From: Bacillota bacterium
Lineage (GTDB): Bacteria > Bacillota > Clostridia > Christensenellales > CAG-138
Direction: 5' to 3'
Length of the DNA: 13,223 nt
NCBI GenBank assembly: GCA_023458615.1
Contig: JAEWYV010000134.1
Span: 1 to 13,223, forward strand
A model generated the notes under the pieces. It searched no databases. It worked only from the letters and a program-made list of their open reading frames with translations, and had not been told where the DNA came from. The translations under genes and the position numbers were made by a program. This document shows, one piece after another, positions 1 through 9,155 of the stretch (its first letter is position 1; each line of letters starts with the position of its first letter).

Positions 1-3000
1 TCCCAGATGAAGGCAAAATCGGTCATGACCGACAAGGGAATTGTGGAGGCGACGGAGTCGCTCACGCCGGGTGAGGATTATGTTTCCAATCAGGTGATGT
101 TCTGGGCGGACTCCGCGGAGTATGCCGAGATGGTTGCCGCTGCATACAACGGCGTATTGATCAGTTACAGCAACAACATTGCTCTGGTAGAGCTGCAAAC
201 GGCAACCGTTCTGGAGGCGATGAGCGTTGCGTCGGATATGACCACGACGATGCCCGCCATTGACGCGAACCATACTATTTCGGTTGACCCGGGCGAGAGG
301 GAAACGGCTGCCAGGGCACCGTTGGATCAAACCGCCGCTGCGGCTGTGCCGAAACAGCAATCCTGGTTTGAACGCCCCAATGATCCCTATCTGCAGAATC
401 CAAACACATATGATTACCAGTGGATGCATGACGCCGTCAACACCTATGAAGCATGGGGTGTTACGACCGGCAGCTCCTCGGTAAAGGTTGCCGTCATCGA
501 CACCGGTGTGCTTCCGTCTCATGAGGAGCTCTCCGGCAGGGTCACAACGATCAACATGACCGATGTGACAGGGGAGAGCAATGACGACACGGATGGACAC
601 GGAACGCATGTTGCGGGCATCATCGCCGCTTCCTCCGCAAACGGAAAAGGCGGCGCTGGCATTGCACCCGGCGTCTCTATTCTTGCGCTGGCGGCACTGC
701 CGGGCGGAGGCGGAAACGACGCCTGGGTCGCGATGGCGGTTGGTCGCGCGGTGGACAACGGCGCGGACATCATCAATATGAGCCTCGGCAACTACTACTA
801 CAACAGCACGCTCAACGCCGCGATTCAAAGCGCGATCAGCCACAATGTATCTGTGATTGCGGCGATGGGAAACGACGGTTCCAACTCGCTTTGCTATCCC
901 GCGGCGTATAACAACGTAATCGCCGTGGCGGCGGTCAACAGCGACTATCGCCGCGCGAATTTCTCCAACTACGGCTCCTGGGCGGACATTGCCGCCCCGG
1001 GCGTAGACATCATGTCCACTGTAGGGGCAGGGAATGCGGCCTATGACCACATGAGCGGGACTTCCATGGCGACGCCTGTTGTATCGGGCGTTGCGGCGCT
1101 GTATTTGAGCAAGGCGGGCAGGGTTTCGCCCGGCGCACTGGAGAAAAAGCTGGAGTCCTGCGTGAACCGGGCAGAATCCGGTTCAATCGGGTCGGGTGTC
1201 ATCGATGCCTCCAAACTCTTTGCGGCGGACAAGACCGCGCCAAGCATCATCATCAAAGATGCGCTGGGCGATCGGATTACGAGCTTTAGTCAGCCTATCC
1301 CGCTGGAATCCACACTAACCATCGAAGGCGCGGCGGGCAGCACCAACGCCAAATTGATTCTCTATACGACGGACGGTACGTCCCCGACCATCACCAACGG
1401 GGAGGTCACAAAGGGAACGGAATATACCGGAGTGGTCAATCTATCGTCTTTGCCCAAGGGCAAGGCAATTACGATCAAGGCACTCTGCGTCAGCGGCATG
1501 GGGATTATTTCCAATGTTGCAACACAGACCTTTACGCTCGGCAAAAGCTCGACCATAACAGAGCTACAGATAAACGGTGTCGATCAGATTACCGCGGGCG
1601 GACAGACAAGCTATACCGCGACGGTTCTGCCCGTAGAGAGCGTGATTCAAACCGTCAACTGGCAGATCGTTTCCCGCACGGGTGCGGCTAAAGCCACGAT
1701 CAGCAGCACGGGCGTGCTCAAAACCGTTGTTGGCGACGGCGGCAGCGTGACCATTCGCGCCACATCCAGCGTCAACGCCGCGAAATACAAAGAGATTGTG
1801 GTTGCGATTCAGGCTATTCCGTTTGTAAAGACCATCACACTTAGCGCAATCAAAGTTGTTATGAATGTCCGCAGCGGATATTTATATACATCCGATCTTT
1901 CCGTTTTGAGCGTCATCAACGCGCTCAACGCCACGGTTGATCCCGACACCCTTCGCTGGCAGTGGACCAGCAGCAACACCAAGGTTGCAACCGTGGATCA
2001 ATCCGGCGAGATTACCGCCGTTGGAAAGGGATCTGCCAATATCATCTGCACAGCGCTGGACGGCAGCAACCGCACCGCAATCTGCCCTGTCGTGGTTCGA
2101 CAGGTGTCCGAGAGCATTTCGGTTGCAGGTCAGCGCAGCATTGCGCCGGGGAAAACCGCAACCTATAAAGCGACGATTCTGCCGACGACGGTTGACGTAA
2201 AAACCGTTGCGTGGTCGCTGGTTGGTGCTCCGGCAGGCGTTACCATCTCCACTGCGGGCGTGGTAACCGTTCCGGCTTCGGTGACGAGCGGGAGCTTTAG
2301 CGTTGTCGCAACCGCAACCGACGGCACCGATCTTTCCAGCAGTGTCGATGTTACGATAGCGGCGGCGTGCAGCTCCATTTCGCTGTTTGCAGACGACACG
2401 CGCGCCATTCGTGTCAATGGCGTCATCACAGGGGCCGTCCTCTTCCCGCAGAATATCGATACAACATTGGCTGACGACACATCGATCGAGCTAAGTGCGC
2501 TGATCAGCGGCAATAGCACCACACCCGTTTGGACGAGCAGCGCCCCGACCATCGCGTCTGTAGATCAGAACGGCAAGGTGACGGCGCTGAAAATCGGAAC
2601 TACGACGATTACCTGCACCACGCAGGACGGCTCCGGCAAGAGTGCCTCGATGAAGATTAGCGTCAATGCGCCTGTTCAAAGCATCACGCTCACTGGGCAG
2701 AAGAGCATTACACCGGGCAAGACGGCAACCTATAAAGCCGCCATTTTGCCTAGCAACGCCAGCAACAAAACCCTGATCTGGTCGCTTGTCGATGCGCCTA
2801 CCGGGGTCAAGGTTACCACGGGCGGCGTGGTCAGCGTGCCTGTCACAACGACGAGCGGCAGCTTCACGGTGATTGCAACCGCGGCGGACGGTTCCGGCGT
2901 GTCCGGCAGCTATGACGTCGCCATTGCGGCGGCGAGTACCGCAATTGCGCTTACATCGACCGATTCGCGTGTGACGCGAACCAATAGCGTTATCACGGGA

Positions 3001-4482
3001 GCAGTTTTGTTCCCGCAAAATATCGACACGACGACGGCTGACGATACGGTGTTGCAGCTTGGCTCCTCGATTGTTGGCAACACCACCACGCCCGTTTGGT
3101 CGAGCAGCAGCCCCACCATCGCGTCGGTTGATCAAACTGGCAAGGTGACGGCGTTGAAACTTGGAACCGCGACGATCACCTGCGCCACACAGGACGGCTT
3201 CGGCAAGAGCGCCTCAATGAAGATCAGCGTCAACACCCCGGTTCAGAGCATCACGCTCGCGGGGCAGAAGAGCATTGCTCCGGGCAAGACCGCAACCTAT
3301 AAGGCGACGGTTTTGCAAAACACCGCCAGCAACAAAGCGCTGGTCTGGACACTGACCGGCGCGCCGGACGGGGTTAAGGTCTCCACAGGCGGCGTGGTGA
3401 GCGTTCCCCTTACGGTGACAAGCGGCAGCTTTACAGTGGTTGCAACCGCCGCGGACGGCTCCGGCGTATCCGCGAGCTTTGATGCTGCGATCGCGGCGGC
3501 AAGCACCGCCATCTCTCTGACGTCGTCGGATTCACGCGTGGTGCGCACCAGCGGCATCATCACGGGTGTCACCATGTTCCCGTTTAACGTTGAATCGACG
3601 ACCATGAACGACCCCGTGTTGCTGCTTGGCAGCTCGATCATCGGCAACAGCACCACGCCCATCTGGACGAGCAGCAGCCCAAGCATTGCGAGTGTGGATC
3701 AGACCGGCAAGGTGACCGCGCTCAAGGCGGGCACAACGACGATTACCTGCGCCACGCAGGACGGCTCCGGCAAGAGCGCCTCGATGAAGGTGACGGTCAT
3801 CATTCCCGTTTCTTACCTCACGATTAGTTCCGCGGCACCGATGATGATGTATACTACGCCGATGATTGCGTTTGGCAAATCCTGCGCCAACACGGTAACC
3901 TACGGCGACACCTATGGTACGCCGACAAACAAAAAGGTGACATGGAGCTTCTCGGTCTATGAGGTAACCGACGGAAATCGCTATGAATGGACGGACTACT
4001 TCATGGCGAACAAGCGGGTTACGGTCAACCCGACAACGGGTCTTCTCACCGTGTCTTCGGCTATGTATGATGACTGGATGTCTATCGAAGGTGATTTCTC
4101 AATTTACGTGATTGCAACCGCGACCGACGGAAGTGAAATCTCCGATTCGATTGAATACAGCGTTCAGCCTGCGACAGTACTTCTTGACTTCGATTCAGAG
4201 TACAAAACAAAGCCCTACTATGCCAACGGTGAATACCAACTATGGTTTTACTCATCCAGCAGGTTTGGCGATTTCACCGTAACGAGCAGCAATCCGGCAG
4301 TGGCAGGATTGATTGAAGGCACCGGAACGGATAATACAGGAGGGACAACAGCCACCGGCATTCAGTATCGATGGTACTATGTGCATCTATACACAGGTGT
4401 TGCCGGAACTGTATCGATTACCGTTAAAGCGAACGACGGATCAGGGAAATCCTGCACAGCCACATTCACGGTTAGGCCATAA
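1..4482 (+). CDS. Secreted subtilisin-like serine protease (S8) with bacterial Ig-like repeat stalk, 5'-partial
   Basis: Predicted extracellular endopeptidase. Numbering from the Met at base 7, residues ~25-65 resemble an S8 prodomain. The catalytic domain spans ~135-405 with the full triad: Asp165 (VAVIDTGV), His198 (DGHGTHVAGI) and Ser353 (GTSMATPVVSG), plus oxyanion Asn289 (AAMGNDG). Residues ~411-511 resemble a chitobiase-C/FN3-like module (YTTDGTSP). From ~516 to ~1267 there are Big_2-type Ig-like domains, including three tandem ~190-residue units, followed by a more diverged beta-rich C-terminus to 1491. The frame is open to base 1, there is no signal peptide at Met7, and no ribosome site can be seen, so the true start is probably upstream of the window. 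No LPXTG motif or other C-terminal anchor is visible. The Ig stalk suggests cell-surface or matrix association, which is inference. The protease call is very secure; the substrate is unknown. Confidence 0.95.
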   Translation, partial: SQMKAKSVMTDKGIVEATESLTPGEDYVSNQVMFWADSAEYAEMVAAAYNGVLISYSNNIALVELQTATVLEAMSVASDMTTTMPAIDANHTISVDPGERETAARAPLDQTAAAAVPKQQSWFERPNDPYLQNPNTYDYQWMHDAVNTYEAWGVTTGSSSVKVAVIDTGVLPSHEELSGRVTTINMTDVTGESNDDTDGHGTHVAGIIAASSANGKGGAGIAPGVSILALAALPGGGGNDAWVAMAVGRAVDNGADIINMSLGNYYYNSTLNAAIQSAISHNVSVIAAMGNDGSNSLCYPAAYNNVIAVAAVNSDYRRANFSNYGSWADIAAPGVDIMSTVGAGNAAYDHMSGTSMATPVVSGVAALYLSKAGRVSPGALEKKLESCVNRAESGSIGSGVIDASKLFAADKTAPSIIIKDALGDRITSFSQPIPLESTLTIEGAAGSTNAKLILYTTDGTSPTITNGEVTKGTEYTGVVNLSSLPKGKAITIKALCVSGMGIISNVATQTFTLGKSSTITELQINGVDQITAGGQTSYTATVLPVESVIQTVNWQIVSRTGAAKATISSTGVLKTVVGDGGSVTIRATSSVNAAKYKEIVVAIQAIPFVKTITLSAIKVVMNVRSGYLYTSDLSVLSVINALNATVDPDTLRWQWTSSNTKVATVDQSGEITAVGKGSANIICTALDGSNRTAICPVVVRQVSESISVAGQRSIAPGKTATYKATILPTTVDVKTVAWSLVGAPAGVTISTAGVVTVPASVTSGSFSVVATATDGTDLSSSVDVTIAAACSSISLFADDTRAIRVNGVITGAVLFPQNIDTTLADDTSIELSALISGNSTTPVWTSSAPTIASVDQNGKVTALKIGTTTITCTTQDGSGKSASMKISVNAPVQSITLTGQKSITPGKTATYKAAILPSNASNKTLIWSLVDAPTGVKVTTGGVVSVPVTTTSGSFTVIATAADGSGVSGSYDVAIAAASTAIALTSTDSRVTRTNSVITGAVLFPQNIDTTTADDTVLQLGSSIVGNTTTPVWSSSSPTIASVDQTGKVTALKLGTATITCATQDGFGKSASMKISVNTPVQSITLAGQKSIAPGKTATYKATVLQNTASNKALVWTLTGAPDGVKVSTGGVVSVPLTVTSGSFTVVATAADGSGVSASFDAAIAAASTAISLTSSDSRVVRTSGIITGVTMFPFNVESTTMNDPVLLLGSSIIGNSTTPIWTSSSPSIASVDQTGKVTALKAGTTTITCATQDGSGKSASMKVTVIIPVSYLTISSAAPMMMYTTPMIAFGKSCANTVTYGDTYGTPTNKKVTWSFSVYEVTDGNRYEWTDYFMANKRVTVNPTTGLLTVSSAMYDDWMSIEGDFSIYVIATATDGSEISDSIEYSVQPATVLLDFDSEYKTKPYYANGEYQLWFYSSSRFGDFTVTSSNPAVAGLIEGTGTDNTGGTTATGIQYRWYYVHLYTGVAGTVSITVKANDGSGKSCTATFTVRP
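2104..3807 (+). repeat. Three tandem ~570-bp coding repeats (paired Ig-like domains)
   Basis: Unit starts at 2104, 2674 and 3241 give periods of 570 and 567 bp (190 and 189 codons); the third ends near 3807. Each unit encodes two Ig-like domains. The first has the signature GQ(K/R)SI(A/T)PGKTATYKA. The second carries TGAVLFPQNIDTT (units 1 and 2) or a diverged form (unit 3), then WTSS.PTIASVDQ.GKVTALK and QDGSGKSASMK. A half-unit-like domain precedes the array at about 1827-2103. The array is in frame, consistent with duplication within the gene. Confidence 0.9.
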
Positions 4483-4495
4483 CAACAGGCCTGAT

Positions 4496-4517
4496 CTCAC
4501 GCTTTGCAATGCGTGAG
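4496..4517. other. Small inverted repeat after the protease gene
   Basis: CTCACGC (4496-4502) and GCGTGAG (4511-4517) form a perfect 7-bp stem with an 8-nt loop, 14 nt past the protease stop codon. No T-tract follows on the plus strand, so it may be only part of a composite 3' end with the larger hairpin at 4547-4572. Confidence 0.4.
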
Positions 4518-4546
4518 GGCATCCCCTTAAAAAAGAGGCAGAAATA

Positions 4547-4572
4547 CAACAGCACCCGCTTGGGTGCTGTTG
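4547..4572. terminator. Hairpin in convergent intergenic region, possible bidirectional terminator
   Basis: CAACAGCACCC (4547-4557), loop GCTT, GGGTGCTGTTG (4562-4572): a perfect 11-bp stem midway between the convergent stops of the protease gene and the second GH30 gene. On the minus strand it is followed by a T-rich stretch (TATTTCTGCCTCTTTTTT). On the plus strand the tail is only TTGCG. It therefore fits better as the end of the minus-strand operon, and may also stop protease-gene transcripts. Confidence 0.6.
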
Positions 4573-4604
4573 TTGCGTGCAGAATCAATTTTAGTGATAG
4601 AAGC

Positions 4605-5936
4605 TTACTGCTGAATCTCTACGGTGCAAATGGAATCTCCCTCCAACAAGAGTTCAATCAGACCGCCGTTGAGCCGTAGGAACACGCGATGCGCGGCGGC
4701 GCTTTGGTTGAGTAAAACAACCACGATTGTCCCATCCGGGTTGCAAAATGCCGCTGCGCCAACCTCCTCGGAAAAGACTGTGGAAGCAATTTGCACCGCA
4801 CCGGGCGCGATGAAACGGCTGAAATGCCAGATGTAATAGTAGGAGAGGCGCTTTTCATAGGTGCCTGTCTCCGGATTGCACATGATTGGCGCTTCGCAGA
4901 AGTTGCGCGCGTGATTCGGCCCGCCTTCGCTGTCCAGCGCGATATTCCAGTCCAGAAACGTATTCATGCCCGCGTTGAAGTTGCCGATCATATCGTGCGC
5001 ATACAGTCTCGCGTTTGTGAGTTGACCTTCCATGCTAAAGCGGCTAAACTCAATGCACCCCTCTGAGAACAACAGTTCCAGATCGGGGTAGACCCGCCGC
5101 ACCAGCCGGAGCGCCTCAAAATGATCTCCACTGTACCAGTGGAACGCCGCTCCCGTAATCATGTGCTCTGTAGAAGCATCTACTACCTCGCGCACGCGAT
5201 CGAGCAGGCGCTCCTTGTTGTGATCCCAGATATAGATTTCGATGTCGCCCAACCCGTTTTTTTGCAGCGTGGGGTAGAGGTGATCGCGCAGAAAACGCTT
5301 TTCCTCCTCGCCGGTGAAGAGGCAACTATCCCAGAGCTGGGTTGCATTCGGCTCGTTTTGTACGGAGATGCGGTTGACAGAAAGCCCGTGACGCCGATAG
5401 GCCAGCAGATAGCGGCAGATATAGTCCGCCCATTGTGCGGCGCAGTCTTGTTTTAGCCTGCCGCCGAAGCTGCGCGTGCCGTTGTCCTTCATAAAAGCGG
5501 GCGGCGACCAGGGCGTGAGCATCACCTGAATCGGTTCGGGGCAAAACTTCTGTGCCTGATGAATCATCGGGATGATGGAAGCTTCGTCGTGGCTAAGATC
5601 GAGCGGCGCATTTGCCTGACTTGCCGCCTCGTATTGCATCAATGAAAAATCGCAGCTGTCGATGGAGGTGCGCACCATGGTATAGCGCAGTCCCTCCGCG
5701 CCAAAAACATCCTGAAGGATCTGATGCTGTATGCCGGTGGGCATTTGCAAAAGCGTATAGCCCGCTGCCTCTGTGATGGCGCCGCCGAACCCGCGGATGG
5801 TTTGCCCGGTCAGATCGGGATAGAGATTGATGACGTCGCGCTCCTGCTTGCCGGTATCGGCTGAGACGGCGCATGGCTGAAGGGTTTGCGTGATTTTGCC
5901 GTTGCGGTAGGTCGTTTGGGTTGCCTTGGCCTGCAT
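4605..5936 (-). CDS. GH30-family beta-glycosidase (glucosylceramidase-like fold), last gene of operon
   Basis: 443-residue predicted retaining glycosidase. Seen: N-terminal RGFGGAITEAAGY, then SCDFSL, TPWSPPAFMKDNG, acid/base Glu195 in SVQNEP, HWYSG, and nucleophile Glu292 in LFSEGC, all in the order found in GH30 clan-A barrels such as glucocerebrosidase; a C-terminal beta segment follows. There is no signal peptide, so it should act in the cytoplasm on imported sugar. Start choice: ATG at 5936 has AAGGAG 6 nt upstream. An earlier in-frame ATG at 5966 would give 453 residues and overlap the upstream stop by 4 nt (ATGA), so coupled initiation there is possible. Sequence alone does not distinguish glucosidase, xylosidase, fucosidase or glucanase specificity. 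It is the closer of the two GH30 genes to the glucosylceramidase type. Confidence 0.92.
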   Translation of the reverse strand: MQAKATQTTYRNGKITQTLQPCAVSADTGKQERDVINLYPDLTGQTIRGFGGAITEAAGYTLLQMPTGIQHQILQDVFGAEGLRYTMVRTSIDSCDFSLMQYEAASQANAPLDLSHDEASIIPMIHQAQKFCPEPIQVMLTPWSPPAFMKDNGTRSFGGRLKQDCAAQWADYICRYLLAYRRHGLSVNRISVQNEPNATQLWDSCLFTGEEEKRFLRDHLYPTLQKNGLGDIEIYIWDHNKERLLDRVREVVDASTEHMITGAAFHWYSGDHFEALRLVRRVYPDLELLFSEGCIEFSRFSMEGQLTNARLYAHDMIGNFNAGMNTFLDWNIALDSEGGPNHARNFCEAPIMCNPETGTYEKRLSYYYIWHFSRFIAPGAVQIASTVFSEEVGAAAFCNPDGTIVVVLLNQSAAAHRVFLRLNGGLIELLLEGDSICTVEIQQ

Positions 5937-5962
5937 GGGATACTCCTTACTAGTTGTTACAC

Positions 5963-7312
5963 TCATCTTTCGGATGAGCGGATGAGAATGCTGTTGACAG
6001 AGCGGGGCTCCAGCACGAAACGAAGTGTTTCGCCATTGTGCCGCAGGGTGAGCGCGCGTTCTTCCATAAAGGGATTGAACACCGAGAGCGCAAGCGAACC
6101 ATCGGGATTATGAAACGCGAGCGTATCGGCCGCCCAGGGCCCCTGCATGCCGAGGCGAAACGCCCCGCGCTGTACCACGGCGGAGACGCTCTTCATCACA
6201 TAAAAATCGGGATTGAGCGTATATTGCTTCGTTGCGGGGTCAACGGTGACCATCGCGTTCTGCGGGTCACCCCAGGTGCTCCGACCGATTGGCTCCAGCA
6301 CGGGGTTCCAGTAGAGATAACTCTCTGCGCCGTTGCCGATATAGTGCTTCATCATGGTCCAAACATAGAGCGCATAGTCCCATGTGTTGTCGCCAAATCC
6401 GCATTCGTTTTCGGATTGCATCAGCCGGATGCGCGGCCACCAGCTCTCAAACGTGCGCTGGATGGCGATTTTTCCGCCCCACTGATAGCTCACGCCCGTG
6501 ATGTATTGCAGAGCCTCTTCATCCGTGAGCACAACATTGGCAAAGTAGTCATAGTCCTCGATTGCCCATTTATCGAAGATCAAGCGGTTGTAGTCGCAGC
6601 CCGGCGCGTTGATGGTGCCAAGCCAGAGCTCGGTTTTCGGAGAGCTTTGCCGCAAGACTGGGCCGAGGTAGTCCCGAATGAAGACGCGGAGCTCTTCGCC
6701 TGTCCACATGCATGAGGGGAATTTCTGGTTGGCAACGGGCTCGTTCTGCACATGAATCTGCTGCACGTGCACACCCTCTGCGGCATAGGCCTGCACAAAC
6801 CGCGCAAAATAGTTGGCATAGGCGGTGAGGTTCTCCGGCGTCCAGATGAGCTTGCCCCAGTTGTAGACGGCGGGATCTTTCATCCAGGTTGGCGGACTCC
6901 AAGGTGAGGCAAAGAGCGTCATATCGGGTTGATACTGCTGCGCCTCTTTGATATAGGGAATCAGGCAGCCCTTGTCGCGTTCAATACTGAAGTGCTGTAG
7001 ATCATAATCTCCGGCGGTTTCGTCGAGGCTGTACCAATCCGTTGCATAATCGTTGGCGCCAATGGGCAGGCGGCAAACGTTAAAGTTTGCCTGCTCCGGC
7101 GCGTAGAGTGCGCGAAAGAGCGAGTCGCGATCCAGCGCACGAAGATGCGAAAGCGCGCGGTAGCCAAGCTCATTGAAGCAGCCGCCAAAGCCCAGCATGC
7201 GCTGATAGGTGTGTCCGTCCGCCGCCAGTGTGGCGGGGTCGGTGGTCGATTCACATTGTTTGGCCTGCCATTGCGCTTGCGCGTTGGAAAAATGCCAGAG
7301 CACTTGTGTCAT
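5963..7312 (-). CDS. GH30-family beta-glycosidase, YQW-type subgroup
   Basis: 449-residue predicted retaining glycosidase. Motifs in order: MLGFGGCFNELGY (~39-51), CRLPIGANDYA (~80-90), SPWSPPTWMKDP (~136-147), acid/base Glu191 in HVQNEP, GVSYQWGGK (~273-281), and nucleophile Glu301 in LMQSENECG. YLYWNPVLEP and ST-WG-PQN then follow, as usual for GH30 barrels, with a C-terminal beta domain. Where the neighbouring GH30 has HWY, this protein has YQW, so the two belong to different GH30 subgroups. No signal peptide: cytoplasmic. The start at 7312 is supported by AGGAGG about 10 nt upstream. The gap to the preceding permease stop is 14 nt, so it is surely co-transcribed. Family is secure; exact substrate is not. 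Confidence 0.93.
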   Translation of the reverse strand: MTQVLWHFSNAQAQWQAKQCESTTDPATLAADGHTYQRMLGFGGCFNELGYRALSHLRALDRDSLFRALYAPEQANFNVCRLPIGANDYATDWYSLDETAGDYDLQHFSIERDKGCLIPYIKEAQQYQPDMTLFASPWSPPTWMKDPAVYNWGKLIWTPENLTAYANYFARFVQAYAAEGVHVQQIHVQNEPVANQKFPSCMWTGEELRVFIRDYLGPVLRQSSPKTELWLGTINAPGCDYNRLIFDKWAIEDYDYFANVVLTDEEALQYITGVSYQWGGKIAIQRTFESWWPRIRLMQSENECGFGDNTWDYALYVWTMMKHYIGNGAESYLYWNPVLEPIGRSTWGDPQNAMVTVDPATKQYTLNPDFYVMKSVSAVVQRGAFRLGMQGPWAADTLAFHNPDGSLALSVFNPFMEERALTLRHNGETLRFVLEPRSVNSILIRSSER

Positions 7313-7326
7313 GGAAATGCATCCTC

Positions 7327-8154
7327 CTATTTTTCAGAGCCTGTGGTCAGGCCGTCGATGATGTAGCGGGAGAAGATGGCAAAGACGATCATGATCGGGA
7401 TCACGGAGATCGCGACCGCGAGATACATCGCGCCATAGTTGGTGACATACAGCCCCTTGATCATGGAGATCATGACGGGCATGGTGTAGAGTTCCTTCTT
7501 TTGCATGATGATCAACGGCCCCATATAGGCGTTCCAAGAGGCGACGAAGTTGAAGATGCACATCGTCGCGACGCCGGGCATGATGCAGGGGAGCACAATG
7601 CGGTTGAAGATGCCGAAATCCGAGCAGCCCTCGATGCGCGGCGCTTCGATCATGGAGTCCGAAATGCTCTGCTCAATCATGCCGCGCAGAAAGAACACGG
7701 TGGTTGCGTTTGCAATGCCGGGAATGATGAACGGTAAGTAGCTATTGGTCATATCCAGATGGAGGCAGAGTCGATAGAACCCGATGATGCTCAACTGCGA
7801 GGGAATCATCATGGACGCGAGCACGATGGCGTATAGCACATTTTTAAACCGAAATCTGTATTTTGCAAACCCGTAGGCGACCAGCGCGCCGAAATAGCCG
7901 GTCAGCAGGGTATAGGGCACGGTGATGATGATGCTGTTGAAGAACCCGCGCCAGATATCGACGAGGGATTGCATCGTATCATAATTGCTGGCGAGCGAAT
8001 CGCCGGGCAGGAGGTTAAACTGCTTGACGATATCCAGACTCGAATGTGTGCTGTTGATAAACACAACAAGAAACGGAACCGCGCAGAGCACGGTGAGCAA
8101 AATCAGCAGCAGCCGGATGGTAAACGCGGAGAAATGGCGCTTATGTTCCTTCAT
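7327..8154 (-). CDS. CUT1 sugar ABC transporter permease, MalG-type
   Basis: 275-residue integral membrane subunit. Hydrophobic segments are visible at about 12-33, 72-95, 106-126, 138-157, 195-215 and 243-262, consistent with six helices. The cytoplasmic EAA coupling loop is at 170-189, with conserved Gly176 and the LPCIMPG end. The usual EAA reads E-A-P here. This loop docks the ATPase. The gene starts inside the stop of the other permease (ATGA overlap at 8151-8154), indicating translational coupling; the nearest purine-rich site, AAGGA, is about 13 nt away. It should form a heterodimer with the neighbouring MalF-type subunit. Confidence 0.94.
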   Translation of the reverse strand: MKEHKRHFSAFTIRLLLILLTVLCAVPFLVVFINSTHSSLDIVKQFNLLPGDSLASNYDTMQSLVDIWRGFFNSIIITVPYTLLTGYFGALVAYGFAKYRFRFKNVLYAIVLASMMIPSQLSIIGFYRLCLHLDMTNSYLPFIIPGIANATTVFFLRGMIEQSISDSMIEAPRIEGCSDFGIFNRIVLPCIMPGVATMCIFNFVASWNAYMGPLIIMQKKELYTMPVMISMIKGLYVTNYGAMYLAVAISVIPIMIVFAIFSRYIIDGLTTGSEK

Positions 8155-9083
8155 AGTTTATAAGCACCGTCCTTTCTGCGCATCGACTTGTATGCAAAGC
8201 CGCTCATCACCGCGATAAAGAGAAACAGTACGCAGGAGATGGTGGCGGAGTAGCCGTAGTTAAAGTTTTTAAAGCCCTGATTGTAGAGGTACATGGAGAC
8301 GGTTAAGACCGCCTTGCCCGGGTCGCCGAGATTGTTGGAGAGCGTCAGCGGCACGTCGAACAGCTGCATACCGCCGATGAACGACGTGATGGCAAGATAG
8401 ACGAGCGTCGGCTGAATCAGTGGCAGCGTGATCTTCCAGAAGGTTTGAGACTTTGTTGCGCCATCCACCATGGCCGCTTCGTAGAGGCTCCGGTCAACGG
8501 TGGTCGTTCCGGCGAGGATGATGACGGTGGTGTAGCCAAACCACATCCACCATTGCACAAACGAGACAAGCCCGCTCGTGAGCGTTTTACTCATGAAGAA
8601 GCTGATTGGCGCGCCTTGGACGCCGAGCGCCACAAGCAGCTGATTGATTGGCGAATTGTCGCCATCCAGCAGCAGGTTAAAGAGCAGGCCGACCGAGGTG
8701 GCGGTGATGAGATTTGGCAGATAGAATACCGCGCGATAGAAGTTTTTGCCGCGAACGCGGAAGAAGGTGAAGATTGCAGTGAGCACAAGCGCCATGCCAA
8801 ACTGCGGAATTGCGTTGCCCAGCCAGATGCGAATCGTGTTCCAGAGCGAGAGATAGAATACCTGATCGCTGAGAATCCGCGTGTAGTTTTTTAGCCCGAT
8901 TTGCACGGCGGGCATCAGGCCGTCCCATTTTTGCAGGCTCAACTGAAAGGTGCTGATGATTGGGTAGAGCCCGAAGATAAGGAACACAATAAAAAACGGA
9001 GCGATGAACAGATAGCCATGCCAGCCTCTGTCCAGCTTGCTCCTCTTGCGTTGCCTTGTTCGCGTTGCGGGGTTTGCTTGCAT
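8151..9083 (-). CDS. CUT1 sugar ABC transporter permease, MalF/UgpA-type
   Basis: 310-residue membrane subunit with a short, very basic N-terminus (many Arg/Lys in residues 8-19). Six hydrophobic segments follow, beginning with LFIAPFFIVFLIFGLYPI (~25-42). The EAA loop is canonical: Glu202-Ala-Ala, Gly208, LPLIQP (~202-225). Start choice: ATG at 9083 has GAAGGA about 7 nt upstream and gives a normal-length protein. The longer frame from 9194 would translate the intergenic stem-loop and add a Pro/Arg-rich stretch, so it was rejected. The gene lies 123 nt after the binding-protein stop and overlaps the next permease by 4 nt. Confidence 0.94.
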   Translation of the reverse strand: MQANPATRTRQRKRSKLDRGWHGYLFIAPFFIVFLIFGLYPIISTFQLSLQKWDGLMPAVQIGLKNYTRILSDQVFYLSLWNTIRIWLGNAIPQFGMALVLTAIFTFFRVRGKNFYRAVFYLPNLITATSVGLLFNLLLDGDNSPINQLLVALGVQGAPISFFMSKTLTSGLVSFVQWWMWFGYTTVIILAGTTTVDRSLYEAAMVDGATKSQTFWKITLPLIQPTLVYLAITSFIGGMQLFDVPLTLSNNLGDPGKAVLTVSMYLYNQGFKNFNYGYSATISCVLFLFIAVMSGFAYKSMRRKDGAYKL

Positions 9084-9155
9084 TGGGAATTCCTTCTTTC
9101 GGCGTTGATTCGATGTTGGGTGCCTGCCTGCGCGCCGAGGCGGAGGGATGCACAG

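Noticed and set aside
2163..3686. Three similar minus-strand frames (2163-2552, 2491-3135, 3297-3686)
   Set aside because: They are the complementary strand of the tandem Ig-coding repeats, which explains their mutual similarity; no ribosome sites.
7228..7737. Plus-strand frame rich in Asp and His (metal-binding look)
   Set aside because: Antisense of the MalG-type permease and GH30 start; the Asp/His pattern is the complement of Ile/Met/Val codons in membrane helices.
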